Shown: positions 9,999 through 18,455, numbered from the stretch's first letter. The stretch: DNA of 64,000 nucleotides from PALSA-612 sp963776735 (GCA_963776735.1 CAVZNV010000018.1:570070-634069); one strand, 5' to 3'. Notes: generated from the sequence alone by a model not told the origin. Program-made: numbers and translations.

Positions 9999-11425
9999 CG
10001 CTCGTCGTCCTCGACGGCTGGGGGTGTGCGCCGCCGGGTCCGGGCAACGCCGTCGACCTCGCCGACACGCCGGTCTTCGACCGGCTCTGGGCCGAGTACC
10101 CGCATACAAGGCTCGAGGCATCCGGTGCGGCGGTCGGTCTGCCCCCGGGCCAGATGGGCAACTCCGAGGTCGGCCACCTGACGATCGGCTCCGGGCGCGT
10201 GCTCTTCCAGGATCTGATGCGAGTCAACAAGGCGGTCGAGGACGGCTCCATCTTCGAGAACCCGGCGCTGGTCTCCGCGTTCGAGCGCGGCAACCGCGTG
10301 CACCTGCTCGGGCTCGTCTCGCACGGCGGCGTGCACTCCCATATCGACCACCTGCGCGCGCTGCTCCGCTTCGCGCCGGAGAAGACGTGGCTCCACGCGT
10401 TCACGGACGGGCGCGACGTCTCGCCGCACGCCGCTGCGGACGACCTCGCCTCGCTCCCGACCGAGCGCATCTCGACCGTCTGCGGCCGCTACTACGCCAT
10501 GGACCGCGACCAGCGTTGGGACCGCACAGACCGCGCGCTGGCGGCGATCACGCGCGGCGAGGGCGAGCACGCGGAGGATCCGGTCGCGGCCGTCCGCGCG
10601 TGCTACGAGCGCGGCGTCACGGACGAGTTCGTCGAGCCGATCGTCATCGACGGCCGGCCCCGGCTCGAGCACGGCGATGCCGCGATCTTCTTCAACTTCC
10701 GTCCCGACCGCGGCCGCCAGCTCACGCAGCGCCTGCTCGAGGGCGGCTACGACGTGACGACGATGACGCGATACCGCGACGACCTCGACTGCCCTGTCGT
10801 CTTCGAGGAGCAGCAGGTCGAGCGCACGATGGCCGAGGTGCTGGCAGCGGCCGGCGTCCGCCAGCTCCACGCCGCGGAGACCGAGAAGTACGCGCACGTC
10901 ACCTACTTCTTCAGCGGCGGCCGCGAGCAGGAATGGCCTGGCGAGGAGCGGATCCTCGTCCCGTCGCCGCGGGAGGTCGGCACCTATGACAAGAAGCCCG
11001 AGATGTCGGCGCCCGAGCTGGCCGACCGTTTCAGCGCGGAGATCGGAAACGGGTACGCGTTCGCCGTCATCAACTTCGCCAACCCGGACATGGTCGGGCA
11101 CTCGGGTGTGATTCCGGCGGTCGTGGAGGCCGTCGAGACGACCGACGCCTGCCTCGGCCGGGTCGTCGACGCCGTGCAGGCCGCAGGAGGGGTGCTGCTG
11201 ATCACCGCCGACCACGGGAACGCCGAGAAGCTGATCGACGACGACGGCGTCAGCCCGCACACCGCCCACACCACGAACCCTGTCCCGTTGATCGTCACGC
11301 AGCCCGGAATCCAGCTCCGCGAGGGCGGCGAGCTGTCCGATCTCGTCCCCACAGCGCTCGATCTCCTCGGTCTCGAGCAGCCGGACGAGATGACCGGACA
11401 TTCACTTGTCGTTGAGCCCGCGTAA
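9974..11425 (+). CDS. gpmI: 2,3-bisphosphoglycerate-independent phosphoglycerate mutase
   Basis: A metal-dependent enzyme of the alkaline phosphatase superfamily that converts 3- to 2-phosphoglycerate. The metal-binding VVLDGWG opens the protein, and the phospho-serine is in GQMGNSEVGHLTIGSGR (near residue 62). Further metal sites are FANPDMVGHSG and LLITADHGNAE. At 483 residues it is a little shorter than the usual ~510. The only in-frame start before VVLDGWG is TTG at 9974, overlapping tpiA by 25 bases, which implies translational coupling. The next gene starts after a ~75-base gap with its own promoter. Confidence 0.94.
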   Translation: MPGRTDLVTLVVLDGWGCAPPGPGNAVDLADTPVFDRLWAEYPHTRLEASGAAVGLPPGQMGNSEVGHLTIGSGRVLFQDLMRVNKAVEDGSIFENPALVSAFERGNRVHLLGLVSHGGVHSHIDHLRALLRFAPEKTWLHAFTDGRDVSPHAAADDLASLPTERISTVCGRYYAMDRDQRWDRTDRALAAITRGEGEHAEDPVAAVRACYERGVTDEFVEPIVIDGRPRLEHGDAAIFFNFRPDRGRQLTQRLLEGGYDVTTMTRYRDDLDCPVVFEEQQVERTMAEVLAAAGVRQLHAAETEKYAHVTYFFSGGREQEWPGEERILVPSPREVGTYDKKPEMSAPELADRFSAEIGNGYAFAVINFANPDMVGHSGVIPAVVEAVETTDACLGRVVDAVQAAGGVLLITADHGNAEKLIDDDGVSPHTAHTTNPVPLIVTQPGIQLREGGELSDLVPTALDLLGLEQPDEMTGHSLVVEPA

Positions 11426-11486
11426 ATCCCCCGTGAAGCGTGCAATCCGACCCTGTGAATAACGTCAATGCACGGATACACCGGGC

Positions 11487-11492
11487 TATACT
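11487..11492 (+). promoter_or_regulatory. Putative -10 element of the sigma-factor gene
   Basis: TATACT lies 9 bases before the TTG start of the ECF sigma gene. Transcription would begin about 6-8 bases downstream of it, almost at the start codon, so the message would be leaderless or nearly so. No good -35 box is visible (GTCAAT at the right distance). Confidence 0.4.
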
Positions 11493-11501
11493 CAGCCGAC
11501 C

Positions 11502-12122
11502 TTGTCACTGGCGCAACCTGATCTCGCCGTCCTCCGCAAAGCGCAAAAGGGCGACGAGCGCGCTTTTTCCATCCTCGTCCGTTCCTACGAGACCCCGGTC
11601 TTCAACTACGTGCTGCGGCTCGTGGGCGACCGGGCGCTCGCCGAGGACCTGACGCAGGAGGTCTTCCTCCGCGTCTACCAGGGTCTCCCGAAGTTCTCGC
11701 TCCGCTGCCGGTTCACGACCTGGCTCTTCCAGGTGACGAAGAACCGCGTGCTGGACGAGCTCAGGGCGCTCGAGCGCAGGCCGCGCGCGGTCGTGGCGCT
11801 CGAGGACGCGCCGGCGTTCGAGGTGCTGGACGCGCCGGCCGAGCGGATCGAGGCCATGGACGCCGTCTGGCGCGGGATCAACGGCCTCAACGTCGACCTG
11901 AAGATGGCGCTCCTCCTCCGCGACATCGTCGGACTCTCGTACACGGAGATCGCCGACTCGCTCGAGATCACGCTCGCCACTGTGAAGTGGCGGATCTACA
12001 AGGCGCGCGAGGAAGTCCAGCTCTCACTCGCCCGCGAGGGCATCGGCTACCCCGGCGCCTCCTCCGGCCAGCCCGTCGAGAACGAGGACCTGGCCGAGGT
12101 CGTCGAGCTCCCGGCTCGCTAG
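11502..12122 (+). CDS. ECF-type RNA polymerase sigma factor
   Basis: A 206-residue sigma-70 family protein with only regions 2 and 4. Region 2 spans FSILVRSYETPVFNYVLRLV...LAEDLTQEVFLRVYQGLPKF and TWLFQVTKNRVLDELRA; region 4 is LLLRDIVGLSYTEIADSLEI...TVKWRIYKAREEV, a helix-turn-helix that reads the -35 box. A TTG at 11502 is the only start before region 2. No zinc-finger anti-sigma gene follows; the next gene is convergent. Its regulator and targets are unknown. Confidence 0.9.
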   Translation: MSLAQPDLAVLRKAQKGDERAFSILVRSYETPVFNYVLRLVGDRALAEDLTQEVFLRVYQGLPKFSLRCRFTTWLFQVTKNRVLDELRALERRPRAVVALEDAPAFEVLDAPAERIEAMDAVWRGINGLNVDLKMALLLRDIVGLSYTEIADSLEITLATVKWRIYKAREEVQLSLAREGIGYPGASSGQPVENEDLAEVVELPAR

Positions 12123-12123
12123 C

Positions 12124-12855
12124 CTAGGCCCCTGACCAGAGCCGCTCGCCGAGCAGCGGCGGCAGGCCCGCCTCGCGAATCTCCTCGACCGTCTCCCCGA
12201 TCGGATAGTCCGTACGCCTGAACGAGGCGCGGCCGGCGCCGAGGTCGAGGGAGAGCCATGCCGCCCGCGAGTCGCCGTCTCGCGGCTGGCCGACCGAACC
12301 GGGGTTGAGCAGCCAGCGGCCGTCGCCGAGCTCGAGCTCCGTCCCCGCGGGCGCGTGACCGCCGTCGAGCTCGCCGTCTCCGTCTAGCGTGACGGCGAGC
12401 GGGACGTGGCTGTGGCCGACGAGCACGACAGGCGCCGTCGTCAACGCGAGCGCCGCAGCGGCGGCCTGGTCGGTGAGCACGTACTCCCAGACCGGATCGC
12501 GCGGGCTCGCATGGTAGAGCTGGGCGCCGTTCGCCTCGCCGAGAGGGCGCAGGCCGGCGAGGAACTCCCGAGCTCCCTCACTCAGCACGCCCCGAGTCCA
12601 CAGCGCAGCCGAGGCGGCGTCGGGCGCGAAGTCGGCGATGTCGATCTCGCCCAGCACTCCGAGGTCGTGGTTGCCGCACAGACTGAGGGCGGCGCGCTCC
12701 CTGACGATCTCGCAGCATTCCTCCGGCTTCGGCCCGTAGCCGACGACGTCGCCGAGACACCAGATCTCGTCCGGCGAGTCGGCCTCCATATCGGCGAGCA
12801 CCGCCTCCAACGCGTGCAGATTCGAGTGGATGTCCGACACGACGGCGACGCGCAT
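12124..12855 (-). CDS. Calcineurin-like metallophosphoesterase
   Basis: A 243-residue two-metal phosphoesterase of the YfcE/MJ0936-like class. Metal-binding motifs are complete: VVSDIHSNLHALEAVL, CLGDVVGYGPKPEEC, LCGNHDLGVLG, VLVGHSHVPLAV and LLNPGSVGQPRDGD. Relatives hydrolyse phosphodiesters or small phosphomonoesters, or act on nucleotides; the substrate cannot be told here. It starts at an ATG with 39 bases to the divergent M48 protease gene. It is convergent with the sigma factor gene, with 1 base between stops. Confidence 0.9.
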   Translation of the reverse strand: MRVAVVSDIHSNLHALEAVLADMEADSPDEIWCLGDVVGYGPKPEECCEIVRERAALSLCGNHDLGVLGEIDIADFAPDAASAALWTRGVLSEGAREFLAGLRPLGEANGAQLYHASPRDPVWEYVLTDQAAAAALALTTAPVVLVGHSHVPLAVTLDGDGELDGGHAPAGTELELGDGRWLLNPGSVGQPRDGDSRAAWLSLDLGAGRASFRRTDYPIGETVEEIREAGLPPLLGERLWSGA

Positions 12856-12894
12856 GGGAGCGCGAGCCTATACGGGCCGTAGAGTCCCGCGCAT

Positions 12895-14109
12895 ATGGGC
12901 AAGAACCCGCTCGCCAGGCGGCTCACGGTGCTCGCTGCGCTGGCCGGGATCTGGGCGGTCTCCGCCTACTTCCTGTGGGAGTCGAAGGTCCCGACGAGCC
13001 TCTCGCTGCCGAACCTCGACCCGCGCGCCTTCTTCAGCGCCCACACGATCTCGCGCGCTTCGGATTTCGAGCAGTTCCTCGAGCTGACCTGGATCGGCCA
13101 GGAGGTCCTGCTCATCCTCGTCTTCGTCGCCTACGCGCGCTGGGGGACGAGCTTCATGAAGGACTCGGCCGCCGGCCGCGTCGGCACCGGGATCTTCCTC
13201 GCGATGATGGGCTTCGCGCTCACGTGGTTCGTCCAGCTGCCGTTCGAGATCCTCGACACCTGGTGGGAGAAGAGGTACGGCGTGCTGAACGTCAGCTACC
13301 CGGCGGTGATCTTCGGCGGGTGGCTGGGGCTCGGCTTCACGTTCCTGTCGCTCTCGGTCGCCGTCGCGATCGTGATGGGGATCGCGGCGAAGCTACGCCG
13401 GCTCTGGTGGGTCGCCGCCGTGCCCGTCTTCGTCGCGATCGCGCTGCTCCAGACCTTTGTCGGGCCTTACCTGCTCGGTGGACACGCGCTGGCGCAGGAC
13501 GATCCGCGCCTCGCAGCGGCGGCGACTCGCCTCGAAAAGAAAGAAGGCGTCCCCGGGATACCCGTCGAGGTTCTCGACGTCCACAGCTACACGCCCGAGG
13601 AGAACGCCTTTGCCACCGGGCTCGGTCCGAGCCGAAAGGTGTTCGTCTACGACACGCTGCTGACCGGTGGTCTGAACGAACGCCAGCTCGAAGCAGTGCT
13701 CGCCCATGAGTTCGGCCATCAGGCGCGCGACCACCTGTGGAAGGAGGCCGGCTGGTACGCGCTCTTCGCCTTCCCGCTCGCGTATCTGATCGCGCTCGCG
13801 ACACGCCGGCGCGGAGGCATCTACCGGCCGGAGTCGATCCCGCTCGCGCTCCTCGTCGTGGTGCTCTTCGACCTCGCCGCGCTGCCTGTGCAGAACGCGA
13901 TCAGCCGGCACTACGAGGGCGAAGCAGACTGGATGTCGCTCCAGACCACGCGCGACCCGCAGGCGCTGCAGGGAGTGATGCAGCACTTCGGCAACCACGA
14001 CCTGTCCGACCCGAACCCGCCGACGTGGGCCTACATCATGTTCGAGAACCACCCGACCCTGATGCAGAGGATCGCCGTGGCCAAGGCATGGCAGGCGCGA
14101 AACCGCTAG
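12895..14109 (+). CDS. M48 (Ste24/HtpX-like) integral-membrane metalloprotease
   Basis: A 404-residue membrane protease. The zinc site HEFGH lies near residue 270 (VLAHEFGHQARDHLWKE), and the third-ligand motif is SRHYEGEADWMSLQ. Several hydrophobic segments precede it (LTVLAALAGIWAVSAYFLW; VLLILVFVAYA; GIFLAMMGFALTWFV; AVIFGGWLGLGFTFLSLSV; WVAAVPVFVAIALLQTF) and two follow. The layout matches CAAX-type Ste24 proteases more than short HtpX. Such proteases clear or mature membrane proteins. It is followed at 10 bases by the TrkA-type gene. Confidence 0.9.
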   Translation: MGKNPLARRLTVLAALAGIWAVSAYFLWESKVPTSLSLPNLDPRAFFSAHTISRASDFEQFLELTWIGQEVLLILVFVAYARWGTSFMKDSAAGRVGTGIFLAMMGFALTWFVQLPFEILDTWWEKRYGVLNVSYPAVIFGGWLGLGFTFLSLSVAVAIVMGIAAKLRRLWWVAAVPVFVAIALLQTFVGPYLLGGHALAQDDPRLAAAATRLEKKEGVPGIPVEVLDVHSYTPEENAFATGLGPSRKVFVYDTLLTGGLNERQLEAVLAHEFGHQARDHLWKEAGWYALFAFPLAYLIALATRRRGGIYRPESIPLALLVVVLFDLAALPVQNAISRHYEGEADWMSLQTTRDPQALQGVMQHFGNHDLSDPNPPTWAYIMFENHPTLMQRIAVAKAWQARNR

Positions 14110-14119
14110 GAGTTACGGC

Positions 14120-15142
14120 GTGAGGCCGACGTACACGCTCAGGCACTTCCAGATCGCGGTGGCCGCGTTCTTCGTGGAGCTCGGGCTCGGGACGATCGCG
14201 TTCCGGATCGTCATGGGCGGCAGCGTCTTCTCGTCCTTTTACCGCACGACGACGACGATCTCGTTCACCGGGCTCGATTCGCGGCCGCCTCATGTCGGCG
14301 GCCAGATCGTGACCATCGTGGTGATCCTCGCCGGAATGGCAATCTACGGCTACCTGGCGAGCTCGATCGTCGAGCTGATCGCGCAGGGCGTCCTTGGCGG
14401 TGTGCTGACGGAGAGGAGACGGAATCGCGTGATTCGAGGCCTGCGCGACCACTACATCATCTGCGGGTACGGCCGGGTCGGCCGGCGGGTGGGCCGCGAG
14501 TTCCGCGAAGCGGCGATGCCCCACGTCGTGCTCGACTTCACGCCCTCCTCCAAGCACTTCGCCGACGAGGACAAGGTTGCCTACGTCGAGGGCACGGGCA
14601 CGCGCGACGAGGACCTCGAGGGCGTCGGGCTCGCCTACGCAAAGGGCCTCGTGGCGTCGAGCGACTCGGACGTCGACAACCTCTACATCGTCGTCTCCGC
14701 GCGCGCCGCCCGGCCGGACCTGTTCATCGTCGCGCGTGCGTCAACCGAGGACGCCGCCCGCAAGATGTGGCGCGCCGGTGCCGACCGCGTCGTCCAGCCG
14801 TACACGTCGGCCGGCCAGGAGATGGCGAAGCTCGTGCTCCGCCCGGAGGTTGCCGCCTTCCTCGACGTCGTCACGAGCGCGGGCGGGCCCGACCTGCAGA
14901 TGGAGGAGATCGAGATCACGGAGCGGAGCCGGAACGCGGGTAGGTCGATCCGCGACCTGCGCATCGGCCGCGAGACGGGTGCACTCGTCGTCGCGCTGCG
15001 GAAGCCTGACGGCAGCTTCGACACGACGCCGAGCGCCGACGCCGTGATCGAGCCCGGCGACGTCCTGATCGCCGTCGGCACCGCCTCCGAGCTGCAGGCG
15101 CTCGAGGAACTGTTCGACCCACGCCAGACGGTTGCCGGCTAG
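14120..15142 (+). CDS. TrkA/RCK-domain potassium channel-like protein with unusual filter
   Basis: A 340-residue protein with two membrane helices (FQIAVAAFFVELGLGTIAFRIVM; QIVTIVVILAGMAIYGYLASSIV) around a pore loop. An RCK/TrkA-N Rossmann domain follows (IICGYGRVGRRVGREF near residue 112), then a TrkA-C domain (ITERSRNAGRSIRDLRIG, DVLIAVGTASEL). This is the MthK/Kch layout. The pore loop reads TTTTISFTGLD where potassium channels have T-V-G-Y-G-D, so ion selectivity is doubtful. It overlaps the argS start by 11 bases. Confidence 0.85.
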   Translation: MRPTYTLRHFQIAVAAFFVELGLGTIAFRIVMGGSVFSSFYRTTTTISFTGLDSRPPHVGGQIVTIVVILAGMAIYGYLASSIVELIAQGVLGGVLTERRRNRVIRGLRDHYIICGYGRVGRRVGREFREAAMPHVVLDFTPSSKHFADEDKVAYVEGTGTRDEDLEGVGLAYAKGLVASSDSDVDNLYIVVSARAARPDLFIVARASTEDAARKMWRAGADRVVQPYTSAGQEMAKLVLRPEVAAFLDVVTSAGGPDLQMEEIEITERSRNAGRSIRDLRIGRETGALVVALRKPDGSFDTTPSADAVIEPGDVLIAVGTASELQALEELFDPRQTVAG

Positions 15143-16649
15143 AGCCCTGACACGGCTCGAGGCGGCGCTGTCCGGCCTTGCGGGTGCGCCCGCCGCGCTG
15201 GAGCGCCCGGCGAAGGCCGAGCACGGCGACTACGCCACGAACGCCGCACTTCAGCTCGCGCCCGCGCAGAGGCGTCCGCCGCGCGAGCTTGCGCAGGAGC
15301 TGGCGCAGAAGGCGGCGTCACTGCCCGAGGTCGACCGCGCCGAGGTGGCCGGCCCGGGCTTCGTCAACCTCTGGCTCGGCCGGAGCTGGTACGAGGACGC
15401 CCTCGGCGAGATGCTCGAAGCCGGCAGCGCGTACGGCGGCGGCTTCGCCGACCCACGGCAGCGCGTGCAGGTCGAGATGGTGTCCGCGAACCCGACCGGC
15501 CCGATCGTCGTCTCGGCCGCCCGGAACGGCGCCTACGGCGACTCGGTCGCGCGCCTGCTCGCCTTCGCGGGCAACGAGGTCGAGCGCGAGTACTACTACA
15601 ACGACGCCGGGAACCAGATGGATCTCTTCCGCGCGTCCGTGGCCGCCGTGCGCGAAGGCCGGGAGCCGCCCGAAGGCGGGTACGGAGGCGAGTACATGGC
15701 GACGTTCGACTGGGGCGACGGCGACCCGGTGACCGTCATGCGCGCGCAGATCGAGGCGACGCTCGAGCGGTTCCGGATCCACTTCGACTCCTGGGCACGG
15801 CAGAGCGACCTCGAGCAGCGGCTGCCGGAGCTCCTGCCTCGGATCGACACGTACGAGATGGACGGGGCCGTCTGGGCGCGCTCGTCGGCATACGGCGACG
15901 AGAAAGACCGGGTCGTCATCCGCTCGAACGGCCTGCCCACGTACCGCGCGGCCGACATCGTCTATCTCGACGACAAGCTCTCACGCGGCTTCGACCGCGC
16001 GATCTACGTCCTCGGCGCCGACCACCACGGCACGCGCAACTGGTACGCGGCGGTCGCGCGGATGCTCGGCTACGACCCCGAACGAGTCGAAGTGCTGCTC
16101 TATCAGCTCGTCCACCTGCTCAGGGGCGGCGAGGCGGCAAAGATGTCCAAGCGCGCAGGCGACATCGTCGAGCTCGACGAGTTCGTGGACGAGGTCGGCG
16201 TCGACGCGGCGCGCTGGTACCTCGTCTCGCGCAGCCACGACCAGACGATCGAGATCGACGTCGACCTGGCCGCCGAGAAGACGCAGAAGAACCCCGTCTA
16301 CTACGTTCAGTACGCGCACGCCCGGATCGCCGGGGTCATGCGCAACGCCGGCTCTGCGCCCGTCTCCGCGACGCCGCCCGACGAGCTCGCACCAGAGGAG
16401 ACGGAGCTGGTCAAGCGACTCGCCGAGTTCCCCGGCGTCGTCGAGGAGGCAACCGAGCGGCGCGGCCCGCACCAGCTCACGAACTACGCGATCTACCTCG
16501 CCGACGACTTCCACCGCTTCTACCACCACCACCGCGTGCTCGAGAGCGGCGACGCGGAGCCGTTCCGGCTCGGGCTGTGCCGGGCGACGCAGGCGGTCGT
16601 CGCGCGGTCTCTGAACTTGATCGGCGTCGACGCGCCAGACAGGATGTAG
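15132..16649 (+). CDS. argS: Arginine--tRNA ligase, with HIGH motif replaced
   Basis: Class I aminoacyl-tRNA synthetase (505 aa; relatives are usually 550-580). Visible: the N-terminal tRNA-binding additional domain (ALERPAKAEHGDYATNAAL...GPGFVNLWL), the catalytic core (SANPTGP near residue 117, REYYYNDAGNQMDLF, YVLGADHHGTRNWYAA), KMSK within GGEAAKMSKRAGD (near 337) and the DALR anticodon-binding domain at the end. Where the H-x-G-H motif is expected after NPTGP the sequence is IVVSAARNGAYGD, with neither histidine. The best start is TTG at 15132, overlapping the channel gene. Confidence 0.93.
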   Translation: MPARALTRLEAALSGLAGAPAALERPAKAEHGDYATNAALQLAPAQRRPPRELAQELAQKAASLPEVDRAEVAGPGFVNLWLGRSWYEDALGEMLEAGSAYGGGFADPRQRVQVEMVSANPTGPIVVSAARNGAYGDSVARLLAFAGNEVEREYYYNDAGNQMDLFRASVAAVREGREPPEGGYGGEYMATFDWGDGDPVTVMRAQIEATLERFRIHFDSWARQSDLEQRLPELLPRIDTYEMDGAVWARSSAYGDEKDRVVIRSNGLPTYRAADIVYLDDKLSRGFDRAIYVLGADHHGTRNWYAAVARMLGYDPERVEVLLYQLVHLLRGGEAAKMSKRAGDIVELDEFVDEVGVDAARWYLVSRSHDQTIEIDVDLAAEKTQKNPVYYVQYAHARIAGVMRNAGSAPVSATPPDELAPEETELVKRLAEFPGVVEEATERRGPHQLTNYAIYLADDFHRFYHHHRVLESGDAEPFRLGLCRATQAVVARSLNLIGVDAPDRM

Positions 16650-16651
16650 CC

Positions 16652-17125
16652 GTGGCGGAACTCTTCGCGAAGCGCTACACGGCGGAGATCGACGGCGACT
16701 TCGTCGTCTTCCTGATCGGCATGCGGATCAACAGGCTCTGGAAGGTGCGCAAGTGGTGGCCGGTCGCCATGGCGATGCGGCCGATGATCGTCGAGCTGAC
16801 GAACCAGTCGGAGCTCGGGCTGCTCCACGCCGGGCAGGCCTGGATCGGCGGACCGGCGGTTGTCCAGTACTGGCGCAGCTTCGAGGATCTCGAGCGTTAC
16901 GCGCGGAACGCCGACGCGAAGCACCTGCCCGCGTGGCAGCGGTTCAACAAGGCCGTCGGCTCGTCGGGCGACGTCGGCATCTGGCACGAGACGTACAAGG
17001 TCTCGGCCGGCGCGTACGAGTGCATCTACAACAACATGCCGGTGCACGGCCTGGCGGCAGCCGGACGGCACGTTCCGGTCGCCAAGGGTGGCGAGCGGGC
17101 CGCCGAACGCATCGGCGCGGAGTAA
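16652..17125 (+). CDS. DUF4188 domain protein
   Basis: A 157-residue protein starting at a GTG 2 bases after argS. RYTAEIDGDFVVFLIGMRINRLWKVRKW and WRSFEDLERYARN...HLPAWQRFNK...GIWHETYKV match the DUF4188 family. These are thought to adopt a dimeric ferredoxin-like (antibiotic-biosynthesis-monooxygenase) fold and include relatives named after phenylacetaldoxime-related enzymes. Its real reaction is unknown. The tight spacing to argS and the 11-base gap to glpX suggest one transcript from the M48 gene to glpX. Confidence 0.85.
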   Translation: MAELFAKRYTAEIDGDFVVFLIGMRINRLWKVRKWWPVAMAMRPMIVELTNQSELGLLHAGQAWIGGPAVVQYWRSFEDLERYARNADAKHLPAWQRFNKAVGSSGDVGIWHETYKVSAGAYECIYNNMPVHGLAAAGRHVPVAKGGERAAERIGAE

Positions 17126-17136
17126 GCTCTCGCGTC

Positions 17137-18126
17137 GTGGCGGGCGCCGCCCCTGATCGCAACCTCGCACTCGAGCTCGTGCGTGTCACCGAGGCCGCTG
17201 CCATGGGCGCCGGTCGCTGGATCGGGCGTGGCGAGAAGGAGTCGGCCGACCAGGCCGCCGTCGACGCGATGCGGCACATGCTGCAGACCGTCTCGATGGA
17301 CGGCGTCGTCGTCATCGGCGAGGGCGAGAAGGACGAGGCGCCGATGCTCTATAACGGCGAGCACGTCGGCAACGGGCACGGGGTGGAGGTCGACGTCGCA
17401 GTCGACCCGCTGGAAGGGACGCGGCTGACCGCGCTCGGGATGCCGAACGCGATCGCCGTGATCGCCGTCGCCGAGCGCGGGACGATGTTCTTCCCCGGCG
17501 CCGCCGTCTACATGGACAAGATCGCCGTCGGCGCGGCGGCCGCGGATGCGATCGACATCGAGGCGCCGCCGGCCGAGAACGTGCGCCGGGTGGCCAAGGC
17601 GAAGGGGAAGAAGGTCCAGGACGTGGTCGTCGTCGTCCTCGACCGCGACCGGCACACGGAGCTGATCCGGGAGCTGCGCGAGGTGGGCGCGAGCGTGCGG
17701 CTGATCACGGACGGCGACGTCGCGCCGTCGATTGCCGCCTCGCGCGTCCAGAGCACCGTCGACCTGCTGATGGGCGTGGGCGGGACGCCCGAGGGCGTCA
17801 TCTCGGCGGCCGCGATCAAGTGCCTCGGCGGCGCGATCCAGGGCAAGCTGTGGCCTCGTTCGGACGACGAGCGGCGGTCGCTCGTGGAAGCGGGGTACGA
17901 CCTCGACCGCGTCCTGACGACCGACGACCTCGTCGCCGGCGACGACGTCTTCGTCGCGGCCACGGGCGTCACGGACGGGGCGCTGCTCGACGGCGTCGCG
18001 TACACGCCGGCCGGAGCAGTCACCGAGTCGATCGTAATGCGCTCCCGGTCGGGCACGGTTCGCCGCATCGAGGCGTACCACGCGTTCGACAAGCTGCGGG
18101 CTCTGTCAGCCGAACGCTACGGCTGA
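17137..18126 (+). CDS. glpX: Class II fructose-1,6-bisphosphatase
   Basis: Hydrolyses fructose 1,6-bisphosphate to fructose 6-phosphate, the committed gluconeogenic step. At 329 residues it has full family length. Motifs: AAAMGAGRWIGRGEKESADQAAV at the N-terminus, VVIGEGEKDEAPMLYNGE (metal site), VAVDPLEGT (lithium-sensitive phosphatase signature), LITDGDV and MGVGGTPEGVISAAAIKCLGG. The start is GTG at 17137. With the class I aldolase just downstream on the other strand, both directions of the fructose-bisphosphate step are encoded within 2.4 kb. Confidence 0.96.
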   Translation: MAGAAPDRNLALELVRVTEAAAMGAGRWIGRGEKESADQAAVDAMRHMLQTVSMDGVVVIGEGEKDEAPMLYNGEHVGNGHGVEVDVAVDPLEGTRLTALGMPNAIAVIAVAERGTMFFPGAAVYMDKIAVGAAAADAIDIEAPPAENVRRVAKAKGKKVQDVVVVVLDRDRHTELIRELREVGASVRLITDGDVAPSIAASRVQSTVDLLMGVGGTPEGVISAAAIKCLGGAIQGKLWPRSDDERRSLVEAGYDLDRVLTTDDLVAGDDVFVAATGVTDGALLDGVAYTPAGAVTESIVMRSRSGTVRRIEAYHAFDKLRALSAERYG

Positions 18127-18141
18127 TCCGGCCCTGTCCTT

Positions 18142-18164
18142 CCTTGCAACACTGTGTTGCAAGG
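18142..18164. repeat. Palindromic repeat family A, copy 2
   Basis: A perfect 11-bp dyad (CCTTGCAACAC, central T, complement) that lies 15 bases after the glpX stop. It is identical in its core to the copies at 9119 and 18425. Confidence 0.85.
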
Positions 18165-18187
18165 ATCGGAGGCGTTAGGATCGCGGC

Positions 18188-18415
18188 ATGGGGGTCGACT
18201 CGTTCATCCGGGTCACGCTGCGTGACGGCTCGACGCAGAACGTCGTCGTGCCCGCGGACGTGAGCCCCGCCGGTGTCGTCGAAGCGCTCGCCAAGGGCCA
18301 GCCGTGGCCGCAGCGCGGCGGCGCCTGGATCGAGGTTGAAGGCGGCGGGGCAGTGACCCGGCGCCTCGTGGCGGCCGACCAGATCGTCTCCGTCGAGCTC
18401 TTCGAGCGCGGCTAG
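18188..18415 (+). CDS. Small hypothetical protein (75 aa)
   Basis: The protein begins MGVDSFIRVTLRDGSTQNV and is mostly beta-like with short charged turns (GGAWIEVEGGGAVTRRLVAADQIVSVELFE). No family was recognised. The pattern (beta hairpins with an ending DQIVSVEL) resembles small single-sheet proteins whose C-terminal strand anchors in a dimer, but that is only shape. It lies between two copies of palindrome A, 23 bases after one and 9 before the next, and is convergent with the aldolase gene. Codon use matches its neighbours. Confidence 0.65.
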   Translation: MGVDSFIRVTLRDGSTQNVVVPADVSPAGVVEALAKGQPWPQRGGAWIEVEGGGAVTRRLVAADQIVSVELFERG

Positions 18416-18424
18416 CGCACCGAA

Positions 18425-18455
18425 CCTTCCTTGCAACACTGTGTTGCAAGGAAGG
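18425..18455. repeat. Palindromic repeat family A, copy 3 (longest, 31 bp)
   Basis: A perfect dyad with 15-bp arms (CCTTCCTTGCAACAC and complement around T18440), followed by a second dyad TGTCCG-TTG-CGGACA at about 18460-18474. It lies between the convergent small gene and the aldolase gene, so it could terminate both. Confidence 0.85.

Noticed and set aside
18142..18455. Family A palindromes as ordinary intrinsic terminators
   Set aside because: They lack a loop of normal size and a T-tract, and one copy lies inside the pyrK coding sequence; a terminator role for single copies is not excluded.
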